Assembly: GCF_900095845.1 (NCBI RefSeq) | Contig: NZ_FMIX01000004.1 | Location: 999,501-1,063,500, forward strand | DNA from: Streptococcus timonensis | GTDB taxonomy: Bacteria > Bacillota > Bacilli > Lactobacillales > Streptococcaceae | DNA: 64,000 nt | Reading direction: 5' to 3' | Shown: positions 33,567-42,538 of the stretch, piece after piece | Numbering within the stretch: the stretch's first letter is position 1 | Layout of the letters: each line of letters opens with the position of its first letter | Notes under the pieces: generated by a model | Database searches by the model: none | What the model saw: the letters and a program-made list of their open reading frames with translations, nothing else | Told to the model about the DNA's origin: nothing | Translations under genes and position numbers: made by a program

Positions 33567-33791
33567 ATGGCAAAAGAAAGCAAGATTATTACTAATCTCA
33601 AATCTGTTCGTGAGTCCACAGGCATGACCCAGCAGGAGTTAGCCGACCTCATCGGCATGCGACGCGAGACAATTCTGCACTTGGAAAATAACCGTTACAA
33701 TCCTTCGCTGGAAATGGCTCTTAAAATTGCTCAAGTTTTTAATCTGAAAGTAGAAGACCTCTTTGAACTCAGACAGAAAGAGGAAGCATAA
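33567..33791 (+). CDS. Small XRE/Cro-family transcription regulator
   Basis: A 74-residue protein that is one helix-turn-helix domain: LKSVRESTGMTQQELADLIGMRRETILHLENNRYNPSLEMALKIAQVFNLKVEDLF, ending in a short acidic/basic tail. It is the YozG-type small regulator usually encoded next to a membrane protein. It is co-transcribed with the gene before it, and the tandem palindromes upstream are its likely autoregulatory sites. Confidence 0.9.
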   Translation: MAKESKIITNLKSVRESTGMTQQELADLIGMRRETILHLENNRYNPSLEMALKIAQVFNLKVEDLFELRQKEEA

Positions 33792-33796
33792 TTCTT

Positions 33797-33874
33797 TTCG
33801 AGACCTAGCATTAAGTTCATTGATTAATGTTGAAGATTTTCAAGATGATGATGAAATCCCAACTATTATCTAAG
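33797..33874 (+). other. Protein-like fragment after the XRE gene
   Basis: A short plus-strand frame reads FRDLALSSLINVEDFQDDDEIPTII and stops at 33874, with no start. It may be the tail of a lost gene. It lies just before the slrA promoter region. Confidence 0.3.
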
Positions 33875-33954
33875 CCAGTTCTGTAAACTACTAATATTTG
33901 AAATCCTTTGTCAATTAAGGTACAATAGTATAAATGATTCTTGAAAGGATTACT

Positions 33955-34761
33955 ATGAAAAAAATAGCTACACTTCTCTTAGTTTCCACTTTTGTCCTTG
34001 CTGGATGTACTAGTCTCCAACGTACACTTCGTGGGGATGATTACGTTGATACAAAAATTGCCGAGGAAGAACGTTCAAAAGCTGCAAACAAAGAAGCTGC
34101 TGACTTAAAAGATGCCTTGACAAATGAAAATGCTAACTTCCCTCAACTTTCTAAGGAAGTTGCTGAAAACGAGGCTGAAGCTATCCTCCACACAAGCCAA
34201 GGGGATATCCGCATCAAGCTCTTTCCAAAGTTAGCTCCACTTGCCGTTGAAAACTTCCTTACTCACGCTAAAGAAGGTTATTACAATGGTGTTACCTTCC
34301 ATCGTGTGATTGACGGATTTATGATTCAAGGCGGAGATCCAAAAGGGAATGGTACTGGTGGTGAATCTATCTGGCATGGCAAGGATAATACCAAGGATAC
34401 TGGAACTGGTTTTAAAAATGAAATCTCTCCTTATCTATACAATATCCGTGGCTCCCTTTCAATGGCAAATACTGGACAGCCAAATACCAATGGTAGCCAA
34501 TTCTTCATCAACCAAAGTACAACAGACTATTCTGCTAAACTTCCTACAAGTAGCTATCCTAAGAAAATTATCGATGCCTACAAAGAAGGTGGAAATCCTA
34601 GTCTTGATGGCAAGCACCCTGTCTTTGGACAAGTCATAGAAGGTATGGACGTTGTAGATAAGATTGCTAAGGCTGAAAAAGATGAAAAAGATAAACCAAC
34701 TACTGCTATCACAATTGACAGCATTGAAGTTGTGAAAGATTATGACTTTAGCAAAAACTAA
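33955..34761 (+). CDS. slrA: Cyclophilin-type peptidyl-prolyl isomerase lipoprotein SlrA
   Basis: A 268-residue lipoprotein: signal with lipobox VLAGC (Cys at about residue 18), a charged helical stretch to about residue 75, then a cyclophilin domain ([60 protein letters not shown]). It folds exported proteins outside the membrane, and in pneumococcus SlrA contributes to colonisation. Start at ATG 33955 with GAAAGGAT. A longer frame to 33934 has no ribosome site. Confidence 0.95.
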   Translation: MKKIATLLLVSTFVLAGCTSLQRTLRGDDYVDTKIAEEERSKAANKEAADLKDALTNENANFPQLSKEVAENEAEAILHTSQGDIRIKLFPKLAPLAVENFLTHAKEGYYNGVTFHRVIDGFMIQGGDPKGNGTGGESIWHGKDNTKDTGTGFKNEISPYLYNIRGSLSMANTGQPNTNGSQFFINQSTTDYSAKLPTSSYPKKIIDAYKEGGNPSLDGKHPVFGQVIEGMDVVDKIAKAEKDEKDKPTTAITIDSIEVVKDYDFSKN

Positions 34762-34787
34762 ATTATTATAATAAAGGAGATCATTAC

Positions 34788-35027
34788 ATGTTAATTTTTT
34801 GGGGATCTAAAGGCTTTACAAAAGAGTTAGGACATACTCAAACTAGTATTGAGTGTGGACATTGTAACAATGTTGAACCTTGGCAAATTATGGAAACTGG
34901 GCGTAAATTTACCCTCTACTGGATTCCACTCTTTCCTTATGGAAAATCTTACTATGTTTCATGCCCAGTATGCCAATACGGACATGAAATTGAAAAATCT
35001 GAGATTGAAAAGTATTTAAATTATTAA
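34788..35027 (+). CDS. Zinc-ribbon protein
   Basis: A 79-residue protein with two CxxC pairs (IECGHCNNVEPW and SCPVCQYGHEI) around a hydrophobic strand region, FTLYWIPLFPYGKSYYVSC. That is the zinc_ribbon_15 type layout. It follows slrA by 26 bases and may be co-transcribed. Function unknown. Confidence 0.85.
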   Translation: MLIFWGSKGFTKELGHTQTSIECGHCNNVEPWQIMETGRKFTLYWIPLFPYGKSYYVSCPVCQYGHEIEKSEIEKYLNY

Positions 35028-35029
35028 AA

Positions 35030-35053
35030 AAGATAGGTCAATGTGCCTATCTT
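35030..35053 (+). terminator. Terminator after slrA/zinc ribbon
   Basis: AAGATAGG and CCTATCTT pair over an eight-base loop and TTTTT follows, right after the zinc-ribbon stop. Confidence 0.82.
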
Positions 35054-35103
35054 TTTCATTAGTCAGCAACAATTTTGGAAGCGCTCCCTTACGTACAATT
35101 CTA

Positions 35104-35112
35104 TGGTATAAT
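35104..35112 (+). promoter_or_regulatory. Extended -10 promoter of the 431-residue membrane protein
   Basis: TGGTATAAT is a TGnTATAAT box 28 bases before the ATG at 35140. No -35 is evident. Confidence 0.62.
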
Positions 35113-35139
35113 AGAATTAACAATTTATGGAGGCTTTCT

Positions 35140-36435
35140 ATGAAACCATATAAAATAAGTTTGATACGACTTTGCTTGGTCCTGTTAGGATATTTACTCT
35201 ATAATCTAGTTTATTTTGCCCTCTTCTATTCAGCAGGTTATGCTTTCTTCATTCTATGGCCGGTATTCTTTTTAGCAATAGCTTTAATTCTTTTAGGTAA
35301 CTTTTTTGCCTTTAGGGATCCTCTCAAACTAAAATCAACCTATAAAGAGAATCCCTTAATCCAAAAGACTAGTAATATACAAGTAATTTTAGCGACTATC
35401 GGAGTTTGCTTACAATTATCAAATATGATATATCTACGCTGGTGGCCGATCAATTATATTGATAATTTTCCAACATTATTTTGTATTAATCTTCTCTACT
35501 CTGCTATTTTCTTTATTGGGAACTTTCAAAAAACAAAGCTCGATCAAATCGACAAGTCTTCAAACAAATCAAGTTTTGTTTTTGGGACCATAGTCGTTTT
35601 GTTATGTAATTTATTGTTAATCACGAATAGCAAAGTTTCAGTATGGGGGTCGACGGATCAATATGTACAGGACTTTAAAGACTTTGGCCTAAAAGGAAAA
35701 GTCGAAGTATATGAGAAAAAACATTTAATCGAGCCTTATAACGGAACACTCACTACTTTGTTCTACACCGAGGCTTTATCAAACGGAGATAGTTTTATCG
35801 ATTTTATTTATGTTTCTGATGTTCATAATGGAACACACGTGACAACATTAGATGAAAAGGACAAAAAAGAAATTCGTTCCTATCTTGAAAACGATACGGA
35901 AAAAGAGTTATTTGATAAAGTTACACTTGAGCAATTTGAATTTGTCTTAAAAGTCTACGAAGAAAGAATAAGAGATCTAAAATTAAGAGATGATATAGCG
36001 ACTAAACTAAATGAGGCAGTTGGTTTCAAATTATTAGAGAATTATTCTGTCGAGATTACACCAGCTGATCGAAATAAATTTTATAGTATTCTTATTAAAG
36101 AGGCTGTAAAAAACAGAGATAATGGAGATAATGATATTGCAGGATTTTACAATATCGATATTAACAAACATATCAACAATAAATCTTTAACCGTTTCTAT
36201 CAAACACTTAAATTTTAGTGAAATCGACGATAGACAAAATCATAAAAATGATAATCGTGTAGACTACTTAAAAGATAAACTAATATCACTTCCAGTCGGA
36301 ACTCTATCAGATGGTATCTATAAATTCACTGTTAGCACTTTATCTGACGGCAAATATACCGACGTCACCATCACGATGGTTGTTGAAAATGGTAAGAGTT
36401 ACTTTGAGAACGATACTGCTAAGCAACTAAATTAG
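35140..36435 (+). CDS. Membrane protein with large C-terminal soluble domain, unknown function
   Basis: A 431-residue protein. Residues 1-165 hold five predicted helices (LIRLCLVLLGYLLYNLVYFALFY; ILWPVFFLAIALILLGNFF; VILATIGVCLQL; LFCINLLYSAIFFIG; FVFGTIVVLLCNLLLI). The rest, about 260 residues, is a charged soluble domain rich in Asp/Lys with a beta-rich end (SLTVSIKHLNFSEI, LSDGIYKFTVSTLSDG). The start is ATG 35140 with GGAGG; a longer frame would cross the promoter. I do not recognise the family. Confidence 0.8.
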   Translation: MKPYKISLIRLCLVLLGYLLYNLVYFALFYSAGYAFFILWPVFFLAIALILLGNFFAFRDPLKLKSTYKENPLIQKTSNIQVILATIGVCLQLSNMIYLRWWPINYIDNFPTLFCINLLYSAIFFIGNFQKTKLDQIDKSSNKSSFVFGTIVVLLCNLLLITNSKVSVWGSTDQYVQDFKDFGLKGKVEVYEKKHLIEPYNGTLTTLFYTEALSNGDSFIDFIYVSDVHNGTHVTTLDEKDKKEIRSYLENDTEKELFDKVTLEQFEFVLKVYEERIRDLKLRDDIATKLNEAVGFKLLENYSVEITPADRNKFYSILIKEAVKNRDNGDNDIAGFYNIDINKHINNKSLTVSIKHLNFSEIDDRQNHKNDNRVDYLKDKLISLPVGTLSDGIYKFTVSTLSDGKYTDVTITMVVENGKSYFENDTAKQLN

Positions 36436-36440
36436 TCAAA

Positions 36441-36467
36441 AAATCCAAGTCATATAGACTTGGATTT
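36441..36467. terminator. Bidirectional terminator between the membrane protein and ABC-F genes
   Basis: AAATCCAAGTC and GACTTGGATTT form an eleven-base-pair stem with T runs on both strands, serving the plus-strand gene ending at 36435 and the ABC-F gene ending at 36479. Confidence 0.88.
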
Positions 36468-36478
36468 TTTATGGCTAT

Positions 36479-38020
36479 TTATGTTAGTTCATTAAAGTCC
36501 CAGATTTGGTCCATCCAGCCTTCATAGAAGTCTGGTTCGTGGCAAACCATAAGGATAGATCCTTTATATTCTTTCAGAGCTCGTTTGAGCTCATCCTTAG
36601 CATCCACATCCAAGTGGTTGGTAGGCTCGTCTAGAACAAGGACATTGTTCTCACGATTCATCAAGAGACAGAAACGAACCTTGGCTTGTTCCCCACCTGA
36701 TAAGACTTGAATTTGGCTTTCGATGTGCTTAGTCGTCAAGCCACAACGGGCAAGAGCTGCACGGACTTCTGCTTGATTAAGGGCTGGAAAGGCATTCCAA
36801 ACAGCTTCTAAAGGTGTCTGGCGATTGCCACCTTCCACTTCTTGCTCAAAGTAACCAAGTTCTAGATAATCTCCACGTTCAACTTCCCCAGCAATTGGTG
36901 GAATAATGCCCAAAAGAGACTTCAAGAGGGTTGTTTTACCGATACCATTAGCACCAATAATGGCAACCTTCTGATTGCGTTCAAAGGTAAGATTTAATGG
37001 TTTTGTAAGTGGGCGGTCGTAACCAATCTGCAAGTCCTTGGCTTGGAAAATAAATCGACCTGGTGTACGAGCTGGTTTAAAATCAAAGGAAGGCTTTGGT
37101 TTCTCACTTTGAAGCTCGATAATGTCCATCTTATCCAATTTCTTCTGGCGAGACATGGCCATGTTACGAGTAGCAACACGCGCCTTATTACGGGCTACGA
37201 AATCCTTGAGGTCAGCAATTTCCTTCTGTTGACGTTCATAGGCTGCCTCTAGCTGCGATTTCTTCATGGCATAGACTTCTTGGAACTGGTAGTAATCGCC
37301 AGAGTAGCGTGTCAACTGTTGATTTTCAACGTGATATACGATATTGATCACATCATTGAGGAATGGAATATCGTGAGAGATAAGAACAAAGGCATTCTCA
37401 TAGTTTTGAAGATAACGCTTGAGCCAGTCAATATGCTCCGCATCTAGATAGTTGGTTGGCTCATCAAGAAGTAGGATATCTGGCTTTTCAAGGAGGAGTT
37501 TAGCCAAGAGTACCTTGGTTCTTTGTCCACCAGATAAGGCTGTTACGTCCGTATCCATACCATAATCCATGACACCAAGAGCACGCGCGACTTCGTCAAT
37601 CTTAGCATCCAAGGTATAGAAGTCACGACTTTCCAAACGGTCTTGAAGTTCGCCAACTTCTTCCATCAATGCATCAATATCAGCTCCCTCTTCTGCCATT
37701 TCCATGTAGAGTTCATTGATACGTGCTTCGGCTTTGAATAATTCGTCAAATGCAGTGCGAAGAACGTCACGTGCGGTTTGACCTTCTTTGAGAACTGCAT
37801 GCTGGTCCAGATAACCTGCTGTCACATATTTGGACCATTCCACCTTACCTTCATCAGGTACCAACTTACCAGTCACGATGCTCATGAAGGTTGATTTCCC
37901 TTCACCATTAGCACCGACTAGACCGATATGTTCACCTTTGAGGAGACGGAAGGATACGTCTTCAAAAATCGCACGATCACCAAAACCGTGACTTAAATTT
38001 TTAACTTCTAAGATACTCAT
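36479..38020 (-). CDS. ABC-F ATPase (translation factor type)
   Basis: A 513-residue protein with two ATPase halves and no membrane segment. Walker A motifs are GANGEGKST and GANGIGKTT, signatures LSGGQRTKVLLA and LSGGEQAKVRF, Walker B LLLDEPTNYLD and VLDEPTNHLD. The linker between them (about 230-315) is a charged helical pair that in ABC-F proteins enters the ribosome's E site. The family rescues or tunes ribosomes. Some members give antibiotic resistance, but the linker is short here, so a housekeeping YbiT-like role is more likely. Confidence 0.9.
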   Translation of the reverse strand: MSILEVKNLSHGFGDRAIFEDVSFRLLKGEHIGLVGANGEGKSTFMSIVTGKLVPDEGKVEWSKYVTAGYLDQHAVLKEGQTARDVLRTAFDELFKAEARINELYMEMAEEGADIDALMEEVGELQDRLESRDFYTLDAKIDEVARALGVMDYGMDTDVTALSGGQRTKVLLAKLLLEKPDILLLDEPTNYLDAEHIDWLKRYLQNYENAFVLISHDIPFLNDVINIVYHVENQQLTRYSGDYYQFQEVYAMKKSQLEAAYERQQKEIADLKDFVARNKARVATRNMAMSRQKKLDKMDIIELQSEKPKPSFDFKPARTPGRFIFQAKDLQIGYDRPLTKPLNLTFERNQKVAIIGANGIGKTTLLKSLLGIIPPIAGEVERGDYLELGYFEQEVEGGNRQTPLEAVWNAFPALNQAEVRAALARCGLTTKHIESQIQVLSGGEQAKVRFCLLMNRENNVLVLDEPTNHLDVDAKDELKRALKEYKGSILMVCHEPDFYEGWMDQIWDFNELT

Positions 38021-38029
38021 TTTAATTCC

Positions 38030-38494
38030 TTATCTTGTTTTATGTAGTAGTTTATAGAGGATCCAGGCTAGGTAGCCACCTAAAGTATTGGTCCATAAAT
38101 CATCAATCTCAAAGACCCGATTGAAATCAAAGAAAAAGTCTAAAACTAGCTGTGTGCACTCGATGCTTAAGCTCAATAAAAAGCTTAACAAAATCACTCT
38201 CTTCGTTTTTCTTAGACTAGGGATGAGATAGAGAAGCTGGAAAATTAAAGGGAAGAGCAAGAGGACATTTAAGGCGTTTTGCAAAAAAATCCAAAACAGT
38301 TGTATCGGGCTGGTTACTTCTCCCAGGTTCCACAAAGAGTTAAAAGGCGTCAAAAGAAAAACCAGGCGTCCAATCGTTTGAATACCTGGAGTTTCCACTC
38401 CTGTAGGAAGTTGAGGCTGGGGAGTAAAACAAAAACAGACGATACAAAGACTGTATAGCACGATTCCCAGGCTTAGTAATTTTTTTTGATTCAT
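38030..38494 (-). CDS. VanZ-like membrane protein
   Basis: A 154-residue protein with four helices and the VanZ signature: a first helix, an outside loop with TPFNSLWNLGE, then SFLLSLSIECTQLVLDFFFDFNRVFEIDDLWTNTLGGYLAWIL (an acidic ExxQ...DIDDxxxNxxGxxxG pattern, about residues 107-150). VanZ proteins are linked to glycopeptide tolerance in some species, but most have unknown function. It lies nine bases after the ABC-F start, toward rlmN. Confidence 0.88.
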   Translation of the reverse strand: MNQKKLLSLGIVLYSLCIVCFCFTPQPQLPTGVETPGIQTIGRLVFLLTPFNSLWNLGEVTSPIQLFWIFLQNALNVLLLFPLIFQLLYLIPSLRKTKRVILLSFLLSLSIECTQLVLDFFFDFNRVFEIDDLWTNTLGGYLAWILYKLLHKTR

Positions 38495-38495
38495 C

Positions 38496-39581
38496 TTATG
38501 GATTTACTTCAGCTACTGCTTTTTGGCGATCACGTTTCATGGTATTTGAACGTAATTGTCCGCATGCGGCATCGATATCTGTACCATGTTCCTGACGAAC
38601 AACACAGTTGACACCTTTTTTCTTGAGTGTATCATAGAAGGCCATGACACGCTCTTTGGGACTACGACTGTATTGGTCGTGCTCACTAACTGGGTTGTAA
38701 GGAATCAAGTTGACATATGACAATTTCTTAATGTTCTTGAGCAATTCTGCCAACTCAAGCGCTTGTTCAACTCCATCATTAACTTCATTAAGCATGATAT
38801 ACTCAAAAGTCACACGGCGGTTGGTTGTTTCGATGTAATACTCAATCGCTGCAAAGAGTTTTTCAATTGGAAAGGCACGGTTAATTTTCATAATGCTTGA
38901 ACGCAGTTCATTGTTTGGAGCATGAAGAGAAACAGCAAGGTTAACCTGGACTCCTTCATTGGCAAACTCACGAATCTTATGAGCCAAGCCAGAGGTTGAT
39001 ACGGTGATGTGACGAGCACCGATTGCCATTCCCTTATCGTCATTGATGGTACGGATAAAGTTCAAAACGTTATTGTAGTTATCAAATGGTTCTCCAATAC
39101 CCATAACAACGATATGGCTAACACGCTCATCTTGACCACGTTCGTCAAAATATTTTTGAACAAGCATAATTTGAGCTACAATTTCCCCGTTATTGAGGTC
39201 ACGTTGCTTCTTGATCAAACCTGACGCACAGAAGGTACAACCGATATTGCATCCAACCTGAGTGGTTACACAGACTGACAAACCATAGTGCTGACGCATA
39301 AGCACCGTCTCAATCAGCATACCGTCTGGTAACTCAAAGAGGTACTTCACAGTACCATCGGCTGACTCTTGAACAATACGTTGTTTCAAGGGATTGACTA
39401 CAAACTGCTCGTTTAGTTTGGCAATCAAATCCTTAGACAAGTTAGTCATTTCTTCAAATGTCTGAACACGTTTACGGTAAAGCCACTCCCAAATCTGATC
39501 AGCACGGAATTTCTTTTCTCCTTGCTCCAAGACCCATTCTTGCATGCCTTGGCGTGTTAAACTATAAATCGACGGTTTCAT
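38496..39581 (-). CDS. rlmN: 23S rRNA/tRNA adenine-C2 methyltransferase RlmN
   Basis: A 361-residue radical-SAM enzyme that methylates A2503 of 23S rRNA and A37 of tRNAs. The cluster Cys residues are 111, 115 and 118 in GCNIGCTFC. The catalytic Cys near residue 340 is in DIDAACGQL, and [12 protein letters not shown] binds SAM. VanZ starts one base past its stop. Start at ATG 39581 with AAGGAG. Confidence 0.97.
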   Translation of the reverse strand: MKPSIYSLTRQGMQEWVLEQGEKKFRADQIWEWLYRKRVQTFEEMTNLSKDLIAKLNEQFVVNPLKQRIVQESADGTVKYLFELPDGMLIETVLMRQHYGLSVCVTTQVGCNIGCTFCASGLIKKQRDLNNGEIVAQIMLVQKYFDERGQDERVSHIVVMGIGEPFDNYNNVLNFIRTINDDKGMAIGARHITVSTSGLAHKIREFANEGVQVNLAVSLHAPNNELRSSIMKINRAFPIEKLFAAIEYYIETTNRRVTFEYIMLNEVNDGVEQALELAELLKNIKKLSYVNLIPYNPVSEHDQYSRSPKERVMAFYDTLKKKGVNCVVRQEHGTDIDAACGQLRSNTMKRDRQKAVAEVNP

Positions 39582-39601
39582 CTTTTCTCCTTATTCTTTG
39601 G

Positions 39602-40132
39602 TCATTTCTGACGAATAACAAAATGACGGTCTTCCTTAACCTCTTTTTGAGGTTTTTGCTCTTTTCGACGACGTCTATTTCTCTTGTCTGTATGATTTTT
39701 TTTCTTGTTTTGGGAAGGTTTCTTACCTCTTCGAGAGTCTTTTTCTTCCTCTTTTTTGCGAATCTTCTGGTCGAAAGATGCTCGTTTCGGCGCCTGATTT
39801 TCTAAAACGAAATAGGCACAACCATAACTACAGTATTCCAGTAGATAATCCTGTAAACGACTGATTTTTTCTAAAGATTCTTCAGCTCGTTCATTTTTAT
39901 AAAATCCACGCAAGCGCAACTGTTCATTGCTCCAGTCTCCTACAATATAATCATACTTGTTTAAAACTTCCGAAAAGCGTTGAGTAAAAGCCGTTGCATC
40001 AAAAGCATCCTTGCTATTTTCAACCAAGATAAAAGAAAAACCTTCAGCTTCAACCTTAGTATCATTCAGATGAAATTCCGGACCAGGGAATTTATTGTAA
40101 TTGTATAATTCAGGTGCAATTTCTTTACGCAT
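39602..40132 (-). CDS. YutD-family protein
   Basis: A 176-residue protein. The first about 110 residues are the YutD domain: LYNYNKFPGPEF, FSEVLNKYDYIVGDWSNEQLRLRGFY and LEYCSYGCAYFVLEN. The last 60 are very basic (RKKEEEKDSRRGKKPSQNKKKNHTDKRNRRRRKEQK), probably a disordered nucleic-acid-binding tail. YutD is conserved in Firmicutes and its function is not known to me. It lies 20 bases upstream of rlmN. Confidence 0.85.
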   Translation of the reverse strand: MRKEIAPELYNYNKFPGPEFHLNDTKVEAEGFSFILVENSKDAFDATAFTQRFSEVLNKYDYIVGDWSNEQLRLRGFYKNERAEESLEKISRLQDYLLEYCSYGCAYFVLENQAPKRASFDQKIRKKEEEKDSRRGKKPSQNKKKNHTDKRNRRRRKEQKPQKEVKEDRHFVIRQK

Positions 40133-40270
40133 AATCTTCCTTTTTCAACGATTTCTTAATACTCTATTTTACCATATTTTCGAGATATTTTCACATTTGA
40201 TAGAAAAAGAAAAAAATCTGACTATTTCAACATTCAATTCTAAAAGACACAACTGTACTAAAAAGAAAAA

Positions 40271-40288
40271 AACTGGGAAAACCCAGTT
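40271..40288 (-). terminator. Terminator after the aquaporin gene
   Basis: AACTGGG and CCCAGTT pair over a four-base loop, with long T runs on the minus strand, nine bases from the aquaporin stop. Confidence 0.85.
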
Positions 40289-40296
40289 TTTAAATA

Positions 40297-41202
40297 TTAT
40301 AGGTAAAGTAATTTGAAAAGTGCTACAGCGGCAATAGCAGCAGCAATCGGTGCAACTACTGGTACCCAAGCATACCACCATTTTGAATCACCCTTGTGTT
40401 GACCAAGGATTGATTTTGGAAGGAAGGCGTGAAGAAGACGTGGTCCAAAGTCACGAGCTGGATTCAAACCTGGTCCTGAAGGTCCACCAAGTGAAGTAAC
40501 CAAAGCCATTACCAAGAAACCAAGTGCCAAGTGTGCAATACCAAGACCTGGTGACAAGAATGGAGCTACTTGTGTTTTCGCTTGTTCAAGATATGTAGCG
40601 ACTTGTTCTTGAGGAATTGTTTGACCTTGAGCAGTCGCTTGTGCCACTTGTTCATTAATCAATGCTTGAGCTTTTGTAACTAACTCAGCACCAAAGAAGT
40701 TCTTTGTTAAACCAAGTGCTGCAAAGAAAAGAACAAATGATCCAATAAACTCATTGATAAATCCGTTCACAGTTGCTGCATAACGTGATTCTTTTGTTCC
40801 GTGGTCGATACTTGAAATTGTTGAGAAAGTTCCCAAGATGTTATTTGGATTTTCTGTCTTCAAGTAGTAAGGACGGTGAGTCGCAACAACCAAGGCTTGT
40901 CCGAAGATTGCTCCCAAAACTTGCGCGATGATGTATTGGGCTACTTGTGACCAAGGGAAGAGACCGCTAACTGCAAGTCCAAGAGTGAAGGCTGGGTTGA
41001 TGTGGTTACCAGAAACGTTACCAAACATCAAAGCTGGGATCATAACCCCCATACCGTAACCAACAGCGATAACGAGCCAGCCACTTTGGTGACCTTTCGT
41101 ACCTTTAAGTTCAACGTTGGCAACCGCACCATTTCCCAAGATAATCAAGATGGCTGTTCCCAAAAATTCTGTGGCATATTTAATAGCCCATGTGAAATCC
41201 AT
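40297..41202 (-). CDS. Aquaporin/glycerol channel with extended loop
   Basis: A 301-residue membrane channel of the MIP family. The two half-helix signatures are HINPAFTLG (about residues 67-75) and GLNPARDFG (about 241-249). Between them is an extra Gln-rich helical loop of about 60 residues (ALINEQVAQATAQGQTIPQE), which makes it longer than usual glycerol facilitators and like the Lactococcus Gla protein as I recall it. Permeates glycerol or water. It has its own promoter with a nearby cre-like site. Confidence 0.9.
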   Translation of the reverse strand: MDFTWAIKYATEFLGTAILIILGNGAVANVELKGTKGHQSGWLVIAVGYGMGVMIPALMFGNVSGNHINPAFTLGLAVSGLFPWSQVAQYIIAQVLGAIFGQALVVATHRPYYLKTENPNNILGTFSTISSIDHGTKESRYAATVNGFINEFIGSFVLFFAALGLTKNFFGAELVTKAQALINEQVAQATAQGQTIPQEQVATYLEQAKTQVAPFLSPGLGIAHLALGFLVMALVTSLGGPSGPGLNPARDFGPRLLHAFLPKSILGQHKGDSKWWYAWVPVVAPIAAAIAAVALFKLLYL

Positions 41203-41238
41203 TGATAGATTCTCCTTATTATTTTTTAGACAATCCCT

Positions 41239-41304
41239 ATTCTATCAATTTTTAAACCTTTTAGCAACAGATTTTCTAAAAGAATCCTATGGAAAACGCT
41301 TTTA
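41239..41304 (-). promoter_or_regulatory. Aquaporin promoter with cre-like site
   Basis: On the minus strand TTGCTA (41262-41267) and TAGAAT (41239-41244) are 17 bases apart. A CcpA box-like sequence, GGAAAACGCTTTTA (41291-41304), matches twelve of fourteen positions of the cre consensus I remember. It lies 24 bases upstream of the -35, and so carbon control is likely. Confidence 0.55.
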
Positions 41305-41322
41305 TTTAGGGCTTTAAAAAAA

Positions 41323-41349
41323 GACTTAACAAAGAGAGTTTGTTAAGTC
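41323..41349 (-). terminator. Terminator after the ATP-grasp gene
   Basis: GACTTAACAAA and TTTGTTAAGTC form an eleven-base-pair stem with TTTTTTT following on the minus strand, eleven bases past the stop. Confidence 0.88.
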
Positions 41350-41359
41350 CTGATTTCGA

Positions 41360-42526
41360 TTATTCTTGACGCTGACCAAAGTCCTTAATCATCTGCTCCA
41401 TTTCCTCACGACTTGGTGTCGTAAGCATATAGAGATAGTCTCCTTGCAATTCAGCAAAGGCTGCCGGCATAATTTTCTTTACTTTGAACTGCTGACCATA
41501 TTTAGCAAGCAAGTCTTCTTCTGAATAAACATAGTTAGCATTGGCGCGACGGGATGTTGCTAAGCAATACTGGGTTTCAAACGGAGACTCCGGGAATGCT
41601 TCACCTGCAACGATAGCTGCATAGCCCTTGTACAAATCCAAGGAATGCGCATAGTTATAGACATCAATAGTGAAGCCACCCGCTGGACGGTTATTGTACT
41701 CAATGGCAATATAATCATCACCCTCACGGAAGAACTCGATATGGAAGAAACGTTCTTTCATATCAAATTCCTTGACAATAGCCTCACCATATTTACGCAA
41801 TTTTGGATCCATATCTTTAAGAACATAATAAGAATTGTCCATCTTGTAAATCATGAGATCAAGGGGTGTATGTGCATAGTCAAAGGTAGTTGAAAAGACA
41901 ATATTTCCATCTCTATCTACCAAACCATCGAAGGTACAGATTTCACTAGAGTTAACAAATTTTTCAAAGAAATAAATGGTTGAATGGTCCCATTCAGCCT
42001 TAAAGTGGTTTACATCATCTTCTGTTTCAAGCTTAAAGGTAGCTGCTGCCCCAACTCCATTGTCAGGTTTTGCAATCAGGGGAAGTCCAATTTCTTTCAC
42101 AGCTTTGTCAACATCTGCTTCTGTTTCAATGATAGCTCCTGGCACTACTGGAACTCCAGCTTTTTTGAAGAGTTTTTTCATCTCAGACTTGAACTTGGTC
42201 TTCTTGAGATCTTCTGGTTTGGCACCAAAAACATTGAACTGTTCACGAAGGGCAGCATCCAACTCTAGCCAGTATTCATTGTGTGATTCAATGCGGTCAA
42301 TTGGACCATGCTTATAGAAAAGAAAGGCAACTGCTCGTTTAACCTCATCGATATTTTCAAGATTATCAACTCGGAAGTACTCCGTCAAGCTATTGCGCAA
42401 TGGTTCATCTAGCTGTTCGTAGGGTTCTTGCCCAATCCCTAGAACTGTGATTCCTTTATTGGCTAACTCAATACTAAATTGCTGAAAATTTTGTGGGTAA
42501 TAGGGTGAAATTACAAGATAATTCAT
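41360..42526 (-). CDS. ATP-grasp ligase-like enzyme
   Basis: A 388-residue protein with the ATP-grasp fold: the ATP-binding IAKPDNGVGAAATFKLE (about residues 154-170), metal site HIEFFREGDDYIAIEYNNRPAGG (about 261-283). It resembles carbamoyl-phosphate-synthase-type ligases that join an acid to an amine. Substrates unknown. The start is ATG 42526, with AAAAGGAG, rather than a TTG two codons earlier. It lies 12 bases after two esterase genes on the same strand, so it likely acts with them. Confidence 0.85.
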   Translation of the reverse strand: MNYLVISPYYPQNFQQFSIELANKGITVLGIGQEPYEQLDEPLRNSLTEYFRVDNLENIDEVKRAVAFLFYKHGPIDRIESHNEYWLELDAALREQFNVFGAKPEDLKKTKFKSEMKKLFKKAGVPVVPGAIIETEADVDKAVKEIGLPLIAKPDNGVGAAATFKLETEDDVNHFKAEWDHSTIYFFEKFVNSSEICTFDGLVDRDGNIVFSTTFDYAHTPLDLMIYKMDNSYYVLKDMDPKLRKYGEAIVKEFDMKERFFHIEFFREGDDYIAIEYNNRPAGGFTIDVYNYAHSLDLYKGYAAIVAGEAFPESPFETQYCLATSRRANANYVYSEEDLLAKYGQQFKVKKIMPAAFAELQGDYLYMLTTPSREEMEQMIKDFGQRQE

Positions 42527-42538
42527 AAGCAACTCCTT

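Noticed and set aside
41645..42317. Plus-strand frames opposite the ATP-grasp gene
   Set aside because: They are hydrophobic shadows of a gene with clear ATP-grasp motifs on the minus strand.
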